Assembly (NCBI GenBank): GCA_029237695.1
Contig: CM055269.1
Location: 31,964,956 to 32,028,955, forward strand
Origin: Conchocele bisecta
Lineage: Eukaryota; Mollusca; Bivalvia; Lucinida; Thyasiridae
DNA: 64,000 nucleotides
Reading direction: 5' to 3'
Shown piece by piece: positions 22,821 to 33,191 of this stretch. The position numbers and the translations under genes are program-made. The notes under the pieces were generated by a model, which did not search any database, was not told the DNA's origin, and worked only from the letters and a program-made list of their open reading frames with translations. Numbering within the stretch: the first letter of the stretch is position 1; every line of letters starts with the position of its first letter.

Positions 22821-23226
22821 CAAATCCATTCCAGTTTTATTTAGGGATGAAAGGGTTATAGTCCAGCAGATTTGCGATGAAGCAGGATTTTTGGGAAATA
22901 CAAACTTTTATTGCATATTCGTCATCTGTGGAACTTCCTAAAACGATATCAGAAGGGTGCCACATTGACATTTATTCCCTTGAGGAAACTTTTTTTAGAT
23001 GCAAAAACAAAATGGTTGCCAAAATATAATCAAAGTACTGAAAGTACTGAAATATGTTATCTCCACAAAAACTGATCACTTGCGGAACTAGAGACTGAAA
23101 GTTTCATATTTTCTCAATCATCATCCAGAGGCAAATGTACGGTGATGGTGCAAACCCATTACCACCCATAAGTTTTCTCCAGAATAAATTATTTTTTGAA
23201 ACTCCCTAGGCTATTAATGTACTATA
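22821..23226. other. Spacer sharing a block with 32710-32865
   Basis: 22866-22990 (gatgaagcaggatttttggg, aaatacaaacttttat) matches 32800-32865 in reverse, so it is an unnamed dispersed repeat. Confidence 0.4.
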
Positions 23227-23762
23227 CAGGGATCAACCAGATTATCGGACAAACATGGCAGTGTTTTTCTTAACATAGCAGTTACGGGCATAAACCTTTC
23301 ACAGAACAGTCCTCGGTTCTTGCTTTTTCAGCTCATGTAAACTATTTAGCAAACTGTGCCATCTTTCTCACTTAACATTGAGTCAGATGATCAGTCGTAA
23401 GATTGCCCCAAAATTTACATCGACAATCAGTTATCCGGACAAACGTATAATAGTCTTATAACTTCTATTCTCACATTGAAATCATATATACAGGGATCCT
23501 CCAGATTATCGGACAAAAATGGCAGTGTTTTTATAATATTTTTCTTCACATAGCAGTTACGGGCATAAACTTTTCACAGAACAATCCTCGGTTCTTGCTT
23601 TCTCAGCTCATGTAAACTATTTAGCAAACTGTGCCATCTTTCTCACTTAACATTGGGTTAAATCATCAGTCGTAAAATTGCCCCAAAGTTAACATCGACA
23701 ATCAGTTATCCGGACAAACGTATAATAGTCTTATAACTTCTATTCTCACATTGAAATCATAA
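23227..23762 (+). repeat. Tandem duplication of a ~265-bp unit
   Basis: Two copies (about 23227-23488 and 23489-23762) each run from tacagggatc(a/c)(a/t)ccagattatc to attctcacattgaaatcata. Each has inward facing agattatcggacaaa and tatccggacaaa motifs. gattgtccggataactggta at 24065 may be the far end of a pogo/Tigger-type element, which is a guess. Confidence 0.7.
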
Positions 23763-25514
23763 GTTTATCGCCTGTAAACCAGTGTAAACAGCATGGTATA
23801 GTTCTGCAGAAAAATCAGTCACTGTTTGCTTCTTGGAAAAAAACATATTTATAGAATCTATGGTATTTATAACAACTCGGCAATGACGTAATGGGCATAC
23901 TCGATTGTGCCCCCCCCCCCCACTAAATGTTCACCTTGGTGATATATTCTTCACACTGGTATGGAAATATAGCAAGCAGCTTTGTGGACTTATATGTATT
24001 CGTTGCAATATCGGATCAAAAGAATGCGCTTAATTAACAGGCATTTTCATTTTTCCAATAAGCTGATTGTCCGGATAACTGGTATGACATCGCCCATCAT
24101 AGGTAGTGTCTATTTCATATTAGCTGCTGTATTCATACGCACAAAACGTCTTGATTCGTATTTTCCAGAATTTAACTGATAAACTGAGCTCAAAACTGTG
24201 AAAACTATAGAGAATAGTATACATAGAGTTTTGGATACAAAGCAAGACAGACCAAAACGAATGCACATCAATACAAAATTAGTATATAATAAGGCATATA
24301 CAAAGCCAATAACTGTGTTAAAGTTAAACTGCATGTGGTAGATATGTCATGACAACCATCTTTGATTTCAAAATGGCCGCCATATCTTTGATTTCAAAAT
24401 GGCCGCCATTTTACTACAAAGTTTGAGGTATATTTCACAGTACAGCTATGTATTTTTTTATTATCAAATTGCTGTATATAATGACAGGCCTTTCCCCATA
24501 AAATAATTAAAGCGCTACGGTGGTCGACCGTGCGGAACGCGGGAGGTACTCCCCCGGAAATGTATTATCACTTGATTTGGTGCATTCTGGCTCATTCTAG
24601 AAGAGGTATGGCTGTACTGAAAACGCATTAAAATAACAATTTTTACTAACAAAAATACGAAGTAACCTGCTGAAAGTGCCATTTATGTTGAGAAAAAAAA
24701 ATGATGCTCACTTTTGCGCCAAATGAATCACGTAATTCTAGTCAAATGATCGTCATTTCAATCAGGTAATCGGTAATGTTAATACATTGAATATTGTTAA
24801 CTCTTCTGTTGTAGTTTCATATATATTCCATATATCCACAACTCCTGCATTTCTACTTCTCAACTGTTTTTAGTAATTAGCCATTAAATTGTATTCCCCG
24901 CATCCCCACACCCGCAAGCCATAGTGGGGAATCTATGTTCACAGACTGCAAGACCCCGGTATAGTAATATGCCCCCATCCTGCGGTACATAAACAGGGAC
25001 CGGTGACGGATATTAGGGGTATAAAGGTGTTTGCGAAGCCCCAGATCGGCCTCATCAGACTAGTCGCCATTAATTAATTTGTGTAGTCGTTTTCAGATGA
25101 ACGCATTGCAGTCTCTGAATCAACACATGTACTCTGTCACGTAGGCCCGCGTGTATTTGTTTATTTGGCCTGACACCTTTTGGGCTCAAATGCCCGTTTG
25201 TAAGGTCTTCGAGCCAATTCCTACCTTTAAATAAATTTAATACTCCACGTGTTGTAGTGATTTCACACACATTTACTTGTGATATTCTCGGCTCTGGACT
25301 TATCTCACATCACATGGTCGGTTTTCGCCTATATTCATAAATGAAATAGGATTAATTATAACGATTAATCTGTAAATGAAGTCGAAACTTTACAGACATA
25401 TGTGCAGGAGCAGAATTAGTCAGAAAACAAAACAAGAAAATGTGGCAGATTGGAGAAACTCCGTCAAAATTGTTAACTGGACCCACGGGCGGTCACATAG
25501 TTCAAACACTCATT
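23763..25514. other. Unannotated region
   Basis: A C10 run at 23911 and a twofold tctttgatttcaaaatggcc repeat near 24360-24410 are visible. No exon with credible splice sites or domain was found on either strand. Confidence 0.4.
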
Positions 25515-25679
25515 ATTATAGGAATGAATGGCCTATTTGTGGAATTTATCGGGGTATAAACTTGGAAAAGTCGCGAGAATACTGGACGAAGGCCGGAAGG
25601 CCTCGTCCAGTATTCCCGCGACTTTTCCAAGTTTATATCCCCAATAAATTCCACAAAAAGGCCATTCATTCCTTATAAT
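25515..25679. repeat. Long near-perfect hairpin (foldback)
   Basis: Left arm from attataggaatgaatggcc through cttggaaaagtcgcgag to ctggacga; right arm is its complement. Only a few mismatches occur over ~78 bp per arm, around an aggccggaaggcct centre. The ORF spanning it is an artefact of the palindrome. Confidence 0.9.
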
Positions 25680-27019
25680 TCCAGCATTTGAAATAAATTC
25701 ATCAAGAAAATGTGTTTATTTTCCGTTTTCTTTTTAACTGCGCCTCACGGTTACGGAAAGTAGTTCGGCGTGGGAGTTTACTGGATTATAAATTTTGGAC
25801 AGATACTTGCTACGGGCCAATCAAATGTTAGGGAATTGTGTAAATATTTTTGTGCTGGAATTATTAGCAAATGCGTCCTGGGATATGCGCGATGGGATAA
25901 ACAAATATTAGTGATTACAGTACCAAAGAAAATGTGCGTTTATTTGTAGCCGCTGTTAACGTCAAAAATAGTTTGTATTTATGAATATGTTTTAAACAAT
26001 GTAAATGTGCGCGTAATAGCAATCAGACATTAATACCAGTAAACTCGTCAACGCCCTGGTGGAGTTAGTTGCATATAAATACAAAACAAAAATCACTGTT
26101 AATTATCACAGCTGGAAATCAATAATTTGTCAAAACTGCTGACACGACACGTCACACAAGCCTAAAAGCCGTCACTGTTCGCTACCGATAAGCTAGTATT
26201 TAACTCACTTTTGTAGAACAAAATACAATACATGTACATATACAGTAATTAACATAGCATTGCGTTGCCTGACGGACAATTGATTGAAGTGCGAAACAGA
26301 GATTGATCTTAAAATTACGAAATCATATTAGGGCATTACGATTTATAATTCAAACAAATACGTTGATTTACTTACGGTAATAGAAGCTGGTATTGCAAGT
26401 GTTTAGCATACTGCTACAATTTACTACTCTGTTTACAATATTGGTGTTTCAGTTCTAATACCATGACTGGCATGACTATATAAAACTTACTGATGCGCGC
26501 AACCTATAACATGGCTTACACATGGCTTCTTTTTAAGGTAGATACACGCTATTTGTATTGTCAAAACTCTTCACACAATTCTATACGGAAGGTTTAAGTA
26601 TACACCTCCACCCCACACGAATGATGTTACGCCTATCTGCCATACAAACGCGGATCAACACCAATCAACAATTTACAGTAAGTTTCCAAGTTCTGGCAGA
26701 CGACGTAATGTTTATAAATGTATGTCAGAGTGTGTGAAAATTACATCCACCTAACGGGTACGTTTGACTCTTCAGGGTAGGCACGTTTTGACTTCCCGAA
26801 TGCGTATGTTTTCGCTTCACAAAATGGGTGCGTTTCACTTTTTACCTCCAGGATTTCTACATTTTGACAACAAAATACGTGTACATTTTGACCTCTGCAC
26901 CCGTATTACCGGTGCCGATTCACTCATTTTAACAGTATCTGGTGTTGTAATCAGGTACCAATGTGTTATTGTTTCGTAGTTCCGGTGAAAAACAACAACA
27001 CAATACCAGATGGCCGCGG
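25680..27019. other. Unannotated, apparently unique region
   Basis: No shared repeat or coding signal was recognised over ~1.3 kb. A loosely periodic section at 26755-26960 (gtttgactc, cgttttgact, cgtttcactt, cattttgac) suggests a degenerate ~45-bp repeat. Confidence 0.4.
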
Positions 27020-27780
27020 CCCGCATGTCGATCCCGCCGAGGCATTTGATGGTCTCAGAGTGTATTTATTTGAAGTTTGATGCCCAATAAGCATACAAAG
27101 TTTCAAGCAAATCGGACTTACGGTTACAGAGATAGTAGGTATGTGAAAACTTTAACCCAAATTTTGACAGAAACATTAACGCAAACTTCTAAGTCATTTG
27201 ACCTTGACATAGGGGCACACGGGCTACATGAGTGGGACACAGAATGAATATATGGATGATGATTAATAAGTATATGAAGTTTCAAGTCAATGTGACTTAG
27301 GACTGCACAGATATAAGGTATTTAAAAACTTTAACGCAGATTTCGGAACGCAAACTTCTAAGTCATTTGACCTTGACATAGGGGCACAGGGGCCGCATGA
27401 GTGGGACACAGAATGAATATATGGATGATGACTAATAAGCATATGAAGTTTCAAGTCAATGTGACTTAGGACTGCAGAGATATAAGGTATTTAAAAACTT
27501 TAAGGCAGATTTCGGAACGCAAACTTCTAAGTCATTTGACCTTGACCTTGGGCACAGGGGCCGCATGAGTGGGATACAGCATGAATATATGGATCATAAC
27601 TAATAAGCATATGAAGTTTCAAGTAAATGTGACTTAGGACTGCACATATATAAGGTATTTAAAAACTTTAACGCAGATTTCGGACGGACAGACGGACGCA
27701 CGGACACCCGGACGCACGGACACCCGGACATCATTGTGATCACTATGTCTCGCTTTCCGCAAGCGGGCTCGACAAAAACT
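27020..27780 (+). mobile_element. Family D HINE-like element
   Basis: Three to four ~175-bp units with tctaagtcatttgaccttga, catgagtgggacacagaatg, tatgaagtttcaagtcaatg and ggtatttaaaaactttaa. It ends in a gacggacgcacggacacccg tract and a hairpin-bearing end ctcgctttccgcaagcgggc tcgacaaaaa. Tails recur at 51430-51460 and 56625-56658. Confidence 0.6.
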
Positions 27781-27983
27781 AATGAATTACAATTCATGTT
27801 TTATATACAGTGGCCATCATGTATTTCCAAATGGCCAACGTTTTTATACTAAATTAGTGGTGAAATGAATAGTATTTTCATACATGTATGTACATGTACT
27901 TGACCTGTAATTTCCATGATTAAGGCCTTAATTTCACGTGATTATGATAATATATGTAGAAATTGTGAATATGGTATCTGTTA

Positions 27984-28383
27984 CAGGGCTCCAGATAAGG
28001 AATTAGTAATTGAGTATTGTCACTCCATCATTTCTGAAGCAATTGGGTATTTCCAATTGTAATTGGGTAAAATAAAATCACACTACTGTTTACACATCAA
28101 CAGACAGCAAGCATTGAATAGTTTGCTTCGAAATGAAAACATGTCTTGGCATTTCATTAGAATTGTCTCCTTGGAGACAATTATAATGAAATGCCAAGAC
28201 ATGTTTTCATGGAAAATAAGACAAATATGCTATAAGTGTGGTCTGTTTATTGTTTTCTGCAGCATGATAAAGGTACCACAAATTTTGTATTGCTTTTTGA
28301 TACTCACTACTTCTGATTTCAATTGGGTTTTTGGCAATTTTAATTGGGTATTTAAATAAATACGCAGCTTATCTGGAGCTCTG
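27984..28383. mobile_element. MITE with CAGAGCTCCAGATAAG ends, copy 3
   Basis: Ends CAGGGCTCCAGATAAG and CTTATCTGGAGCTCTG; inverted in orientation relative to the other two copies. It has the same central attagaattgtctccttgga palindrome. Confidence 0.7.
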
Positions 28384-28696
28384 TACAGTTAGCATATTTC
28401 AATACATGCATTATAATAAATTGCTGTGAACATGTGTCTTACTGGCTTTGTAATTAACAGGGGCGCATCAAAATATTGTAAAATTAATAAATTACACATG
28501 TATGTGAATGAAATATTAGAGTAGATCGTACGAATCTATGTCAATTGTGACTGTGGCTATGACTGTGACTCAAAAACAATAAGACAACATTTCCAACGGA
28601 GTCTGTGTTACGCATAATGTTACTGTCAATTGAAAGTAACCTTCCATATACATGTATAGTGTGTTAGCATTCATATGTTCATATAATATGCATAGC
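28384..28696. other. Unannotated spacer
   Basis: Nothing recognised apart from a short gtgactgtggctatgactgt reiteration near 28550. Confidence 0.35.
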
Positions 28697-28807
28697 TTGG
28701 GGCCACTATCTGACAAACCCTGGCCTGCTGCACTGATGTGTAGATGCAAGCGAGCTGGTATATCGGAACATGCTGTCAACGAACAGCCACTTAAACTGGT
28801 GGATAAG
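28697..28807 (+). CDS. Candidate host exon (low confidence)
   Basis: A 111-bp stretch is bounded by an acceptor-like ...aatatgcatag and a donor-like gataag|gtagga. It is open in one frame for 37 codons (LGPLSDKPWPAALMCRCKRA at the start), is more GC-rich than its surroundings and is cysteine-rich. The upstream polypyrimidine tract is weak, and the opposite strand is also open, so this may be chance. The hAT-like MITE downstream begins only a few bases into the putative intron. No domain is recognised. Confidence 0.25.
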
Positions 28808-28814
28808 GTAGGAT

Positions 28815-29270
28815 CAGGGTTCCCACTCTTTTGGGGAAGACCAAATTCCATGACTTTTCCATGACTTTCAAGGACCTGTTTTCGAAATTCAAGGACCCCT
28901 ATTTGCATGGATGATGCTGATGAAACGGTGTCGAGCCTGGAATACACTTGTGTTGGGGAGAGAAGTAACTTCTCTCCCCAACACAAGTGTATTCCAGGCT
29001 CGACACCGTTTCATTTCGTACTTCAGTTCTGAATTTACAAAATCCCGAGTTGGTGCCAGGTGCCCTTACCACATCAAATCGTTTGGCTCAAAATCACGAG
29101 ATTGCACTGAACTTTGCTCAACAAGACCAATAATTGGACTGGAATCCAATTTCCATGACTTTCAATGACCTTTTCAGAAAAAGAGGCAAATTCCATGACT
29201 TTCCAGGCCTGGAATCCATTTTTCCAAATTCCATGACTTTCCAGGAATTTAAGGACCAGTGGGAACCCTG
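28815..29270. mobile_element. hAT-like MITE with duplication TAGGAT
   Basis: Inverted ends CAGGGTTCCCAC and GTGGGAACCCTG are typical hAT-type termini. TAGGAT stands directly on both sides (28809-28814 and 29271-29276), a little shorter than the usual 8-bp hAT duplication. The interior is built of 'aattccatgactttcc' reiterations in both directions and a long hairpin at 28921-29013. Confidence 0.8.
28921..29013. repeat. Perfect 46-bp-arm hairpin inside the hAT-like MITE
   Basis: tgaaacggtgtcgagcctgg through gttggggagagaagt pairs with its exact complement with almost no loop. Confidence 0.9.
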
Positions 29271-29512
29271 TAGGATATTATCCGGCTGCATGAGCTAGGT
29301 AACCCGTGATTACTGGCAATGATAGTTCTGTATATACACATGGAACTGTTGACAATTCTAATGTTCAATATCTACAACAGCTGGACTGGATGTCACGGCC
29401 TTAGTTGGCTCATTAGCACAATCCGAACACGTACGCTAGCTGCAGAACATGGAACATGCCACTTGCACCGATACATTCGCATATACCAATGTAACATGGC
29501 CAGGTTGAACCG

Positions 29513-31161
29513 TCATATTTGATCGTCTAACATATGTTGAGTGGCACTGGAAAAACAAAATGTGGTAGAGGTGTCGGTGTAAGTTTTACCATCCCAGTGT
29601 TGTGTTAGCCATACTGTGTTGGGTCCAATACTCGTGGGTTTGACTGCAATGATGGTTTGGTAGTGAGCACGACTCATATGTTCGACGACTGCATCGTGAG
29701 ACGGAGGTAAAAGCTTTATCTTTGGAGCAGACGTTATCCTTGGATTTGCCAACTTGGTCTTCCACAATTCACAACGCTGGGCTGACATTTCACTTTGGAT
29801 CCATAACAAACTGATTTTTGTCAGCGGTGTCCAAGAAGCACGAGATGGTGTGGAAAACAGTGTTTTCAACGAACTACTCTTCCCAATACCATACAAAGAG
29901 GAAACAGTGTTGCAGCCTGTCAACGCATGCACTGTGTGCAGATTATGCATTATGTCTTGGCGTTTGCATTTAACCAATGTCAATGAGTGTTTTTCAGCAT
30001 GTTCTTTCCATGGTAACATTCAAAATCAGTTTCTCTGGAATGTAGAAGTGGGTCAGTAGGACAAATACATCAGTGTCATAAAGGATCACTTGGATATGTC
30101 AACCAATTGTTGAATGATAGTCAAAGTGGCTTCTTCATGAGTTGTGTCCATACATCGTGCTATCATATTACAGTGTTCTTACAAAGTTGAACAGGTGTCA
30201 GATCTTTCCATGTGACAACAAAATGTAACTCATTGTAAGCAATGTGGCCAATGGGATACTCACAATCACATCGATGAACTGAACCTTATTGTAAGATACA
30301 TTTTGTGTCGCAATATCGTCTGCAGAGTCAGCTGATATTTGTGACTTGCATCTGGGCCAGAGCACGTTGACCTTGTCATTTGTTTTGTACAGTCAAACAC
30401 CAGGAATATATTACTTTGTGCCATATGGTATGAGATGGTTCTCACGAGGTTGATGATATAGACGTCCACATATCCACATGTTGGTCAGTGAACAGTCCAT
30501 GTAAAGCTAAGCCATAAATGATAACAGTTTCTAATAGGCTCAACGTGTGACATGATTGCAATGTGGAGTTTTGCTTTCACATGTGACATTAGCCGAAATC
30601 ACATGTTCCTATTGTTATCAAAGATGGGTTCATGCTGGCCAGGTGACAGTTCATAAGTAAGGGCTTCATTCATGCTAATGTCTTTGTATACCGTCACGTT
30701 TGATGCTATCCTTTGCTGACACAATATTTCATTTTCTTGCTGAGGTTCTTTTTGAAATTATCTGGCCAACCAGACATTAATTCAACCATCTGCTGTTCTC
30801 CGATGCTAGCCACTGGTCTAAATTCACATTTTCTGTAGTGAGACAGCCTGGGTCATTAATTCTGAAGGATAAGTGTCAGGCCAACCCAGTTTTGAAGAGA
30901 AGTTTGTATCTTTTCCCGGTCAGAGGTATCAGCTTTGATCATGGATGGCGTTTCTGCTTTGTGGGTCGTTACAACTTTGTTGACATCCTCTTTCTTTATT
31001 GCGATGGGATCACCACAAAGTTGGCTACACAATATGTGTGGATCCAATGTCCACCTTGCCGCAGCTGATTCACAGTCAGTCCTGTGAGACCACGAGACAC
31101 ATGCCCGTACCGCATAAATGTGGATTCGATGTACATGTTTGACCGGAAAGTGGTCACACAT
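29513..31161 (-). pseudogene. Broken dispersed gene with PIN/XPG-like nuclease signature
   Basis: Several minus-strand frames read in order give parts of one protein. 31161-30856 (with DPHILCSQLCGDPI and THKAETPSMIKADTSD) is followed by 30469-30266 (VFD then RSTCSGPDASHKYQL), then a segment near 30090-30000 with DTDVFVLLTHFY, and last 30019-29513 (168 aa) with HALTGCNTVSSLYGIGK. An acidic DTDV motif followed by GCxT..x.GIGK matches the metal-binding and helix-hairpin-helix pattern of FEN1/XPG-type PIN nucleases. The usual Asp after GC is Asn here. The frames are separated by stops and shifts, so the copy is dead. I recall similar multi-copy genes of unknown function in bivalves and fish, but have not checked this. 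It could be a transposon gene or a host family. Confidence 0.55.
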
Positions 31162-31257
31162 AACATAAGCCCCATGTCTCCAGTCTCAGCAATATATATT
31201 AAAGTAATATATAAGTTATATGCAGAACAAAAAGTGTGAGTACTGGTATATATCGTA

Positions 31258-32361
31258 CAGTCGAACCTGTCTTAAGAGAGGTGCTATACAAAATTGTATT
31301 TTGTTTTAATTCATCAGTGTATACCATATATATGTACCTGTATGTACATAATATAAACTAATATGGCAATATGTAAACATGTAGATAATTAATACAATTC
31401 CATATTAAATTTGAACCCCGTAATTTTTCTGTATTGACCGTCTTTATAGGTGCATTGAAGATAACATAACGGTCTTCGTCACCTGTCACCCATAATGTTA
31501 ATTGTTGTTGGCGAGTAAATTTCAGCCCAATGCTAAAAACGTGTGTAACACTGAAGTGTAAACAATAACAAATTAAGTGACATCAACTGGTTCCCGTTTA
31601 TATATTTCCCTTAAATACGTTCTGCTTTAGGATGGCGCATCAACCAAAACACAGGGAACCAGTCCATTTGTGACGCAAATCACATGACCGTAGGGTTTTC
31701 TCTGACGTCATCAAATCATGTCCATTGATCGTATCAGTTTGCGTACTCGTAATGTGATACCGGAAATGTATTAATATAACAAGGTATTTGAACGGATCAC
31801 AAATTTCAGTGCACGGTCAATTCACGGTCGAACAGTCCATAGTAAGCTCTATAATTTATTTCGACAAAGGTCGGGAGTCAAATATGGTTTAAGTTTAACA
31901 AAATAGGCATGACTGACGATTTGGATTCATTTGTTATCCACACGTAATTGAGTGGCAATGTAATTGAAAGCATTTGGCAAGTGAGAAGTTCTTGCCTACG
32001 GGTATTAGCTATCATTACCTGTACAAATCACTGGTGAAAACCTTGAAATCGAGGTGTTCTGAATGTGCAGATCACGTGAGTCCGCAAGCTGTGACGTATG
32101 GTGGACGAGTTGATCAATGGGCGAGTTGAGTGGTCGCCCGTGAAAAATAAACGACGGACATTTCAAGTTGACAAACAACAACAACAATATGGAAATGGTC
32201 GCACAGTTAAGGATTTTCATGTTTTGGGACCGGACTTTTGTGGTCGCTGGTTGCGTTACAGAGGTGGTCGCTTAGTTAAGTTATAGTAACGCTCAATGTG
32301 TCACGGGAGGAGCCGAGACCGGTCGCTTAGCACAGGAAGTCGCTTAGTTCAGGTTCGACTG
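31258..32361. mobile_element. pogo-like non-autonomous DNA element, 1.1 kb
   Basis: Inverted ends CAGTCGAACCTG and CAGGTTCGACTG, each flanked by TA (31256-31257, 32362-32363). CAGT ends at TA sites fit the pogo/Tc1-mariner group (inferred). No transposase frame is seen. The right part (cgacggacatttcaagttga, gtggtcgcttagttaag) carries short 'ggtcgctta' reiterations. Confidence 0.65.
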
Positions 32362-32977
32362 TACATGTATATACATATTAGTTATTACGAGATGAGTGTT
32401 GGCTGTTGCTGATTTTACTCAAGTAATTACTTTGTATCGTCGCCTCAAATAACCATGATTGATGAACAAGTGTATTCACATATAATCAATTTTGGAAGTG
32501 CTATTATTCGGAAAAATACTACACACTATTGCTAGGTGTTAAATACATACATATACATGTACCACAATATGGTATTTTGTAGCATTTTGCGATTAAAATG
32601 GCGGCCATATTGAATTTATGGCAGAGCAGTACTTGATACCATCCAACCTACATGTTTATTAAGTTCCCTGACTATAAAAACATAACAATGGGCACTTCTG
32701 TATATTCTAGCATTGGAATTAAAAGCACAAGTTGTTTCAAATTTTATCAATAGTGGCAATTTTGTTTTTTGGCTCTGAAAATAATTCCTCAAAGGTGCCA
32801 ATGTGGCATCCTCCTTAATCAACCATAAAAGTTTGTATTTCCCAAAAATCCTGCTTCACCAATAGATAGCCGTTTGACATTTAGACTAAAAACGACACGG
32901 CCATATAAAAAGACAGGTAACTGGTTAGTAGTCTGTACTGTGAGTGGGGGCAACGGCAAATTCCTTGTGTATACTAC
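32362..32977. other. Spacer with the 22866-type block
   Basis: 32800-32865 matches 22866-22930 inverted (aaaagtttgtatttcccaaa). Nothing else is recognised. If the exon at 32978 is real this is its downstream intron. Confidence 0.35.
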
Positions 32978-33191
32978 CTGGCTGCAACAATCGGTAAGAA
33001 GATGTGCCATACGTCGCGATTCAGTGTGGGCGTGTCCAAGTAGCCGTTATCACTGAGACAGTTGCGCAGCAACTGGAGTTCCTTCAGGTTCCGCGTCCAG
33101 TTGAACAGCCTGCCGACAAAGATGCTGAACATTCTCGATGGTATTGTCGCCTTCACACTCGTTGAATTCAACTTCAAAACTTCCACAACAC
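32978..33191 (-). CDS. Candidate internal exon encoding LRR-like peptide
   Basis: Read on the minus strand, a good acceptor (ttataatttctctgtttag) precedes a 214-bp segment ending at gcagccag|gtagta, a good donor. One frame is open for 70 codons (VVEVLKLNSTSVKATIPSR..., later LKELQLLRNCLSDNGYLD), with GC-rich third positions unlike the flanks. The spacing of leucines and the LxxLxLxxNxLxDxG pattern resemble RNI/NLR-type leucine-rich repeats, so it may come from a recognition or scaffold protein. The segment starts and ends inside codons and no partner exon is visible, so any gene would extend outside the recognised parts. Function is inferred only from the pattern. Confidence 0.45.

Noticed and set aside
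25376..25678. 100-aa plus frame
   Set aside because: It spans the long hairpin; openness follows from the palindrome.
28570..28986. 138-aa minus frame
   Set aside because: It runs through the hAT-like MITE hairpin and has no domain; its upstream part opposes the weak plus-strand exon candidate.
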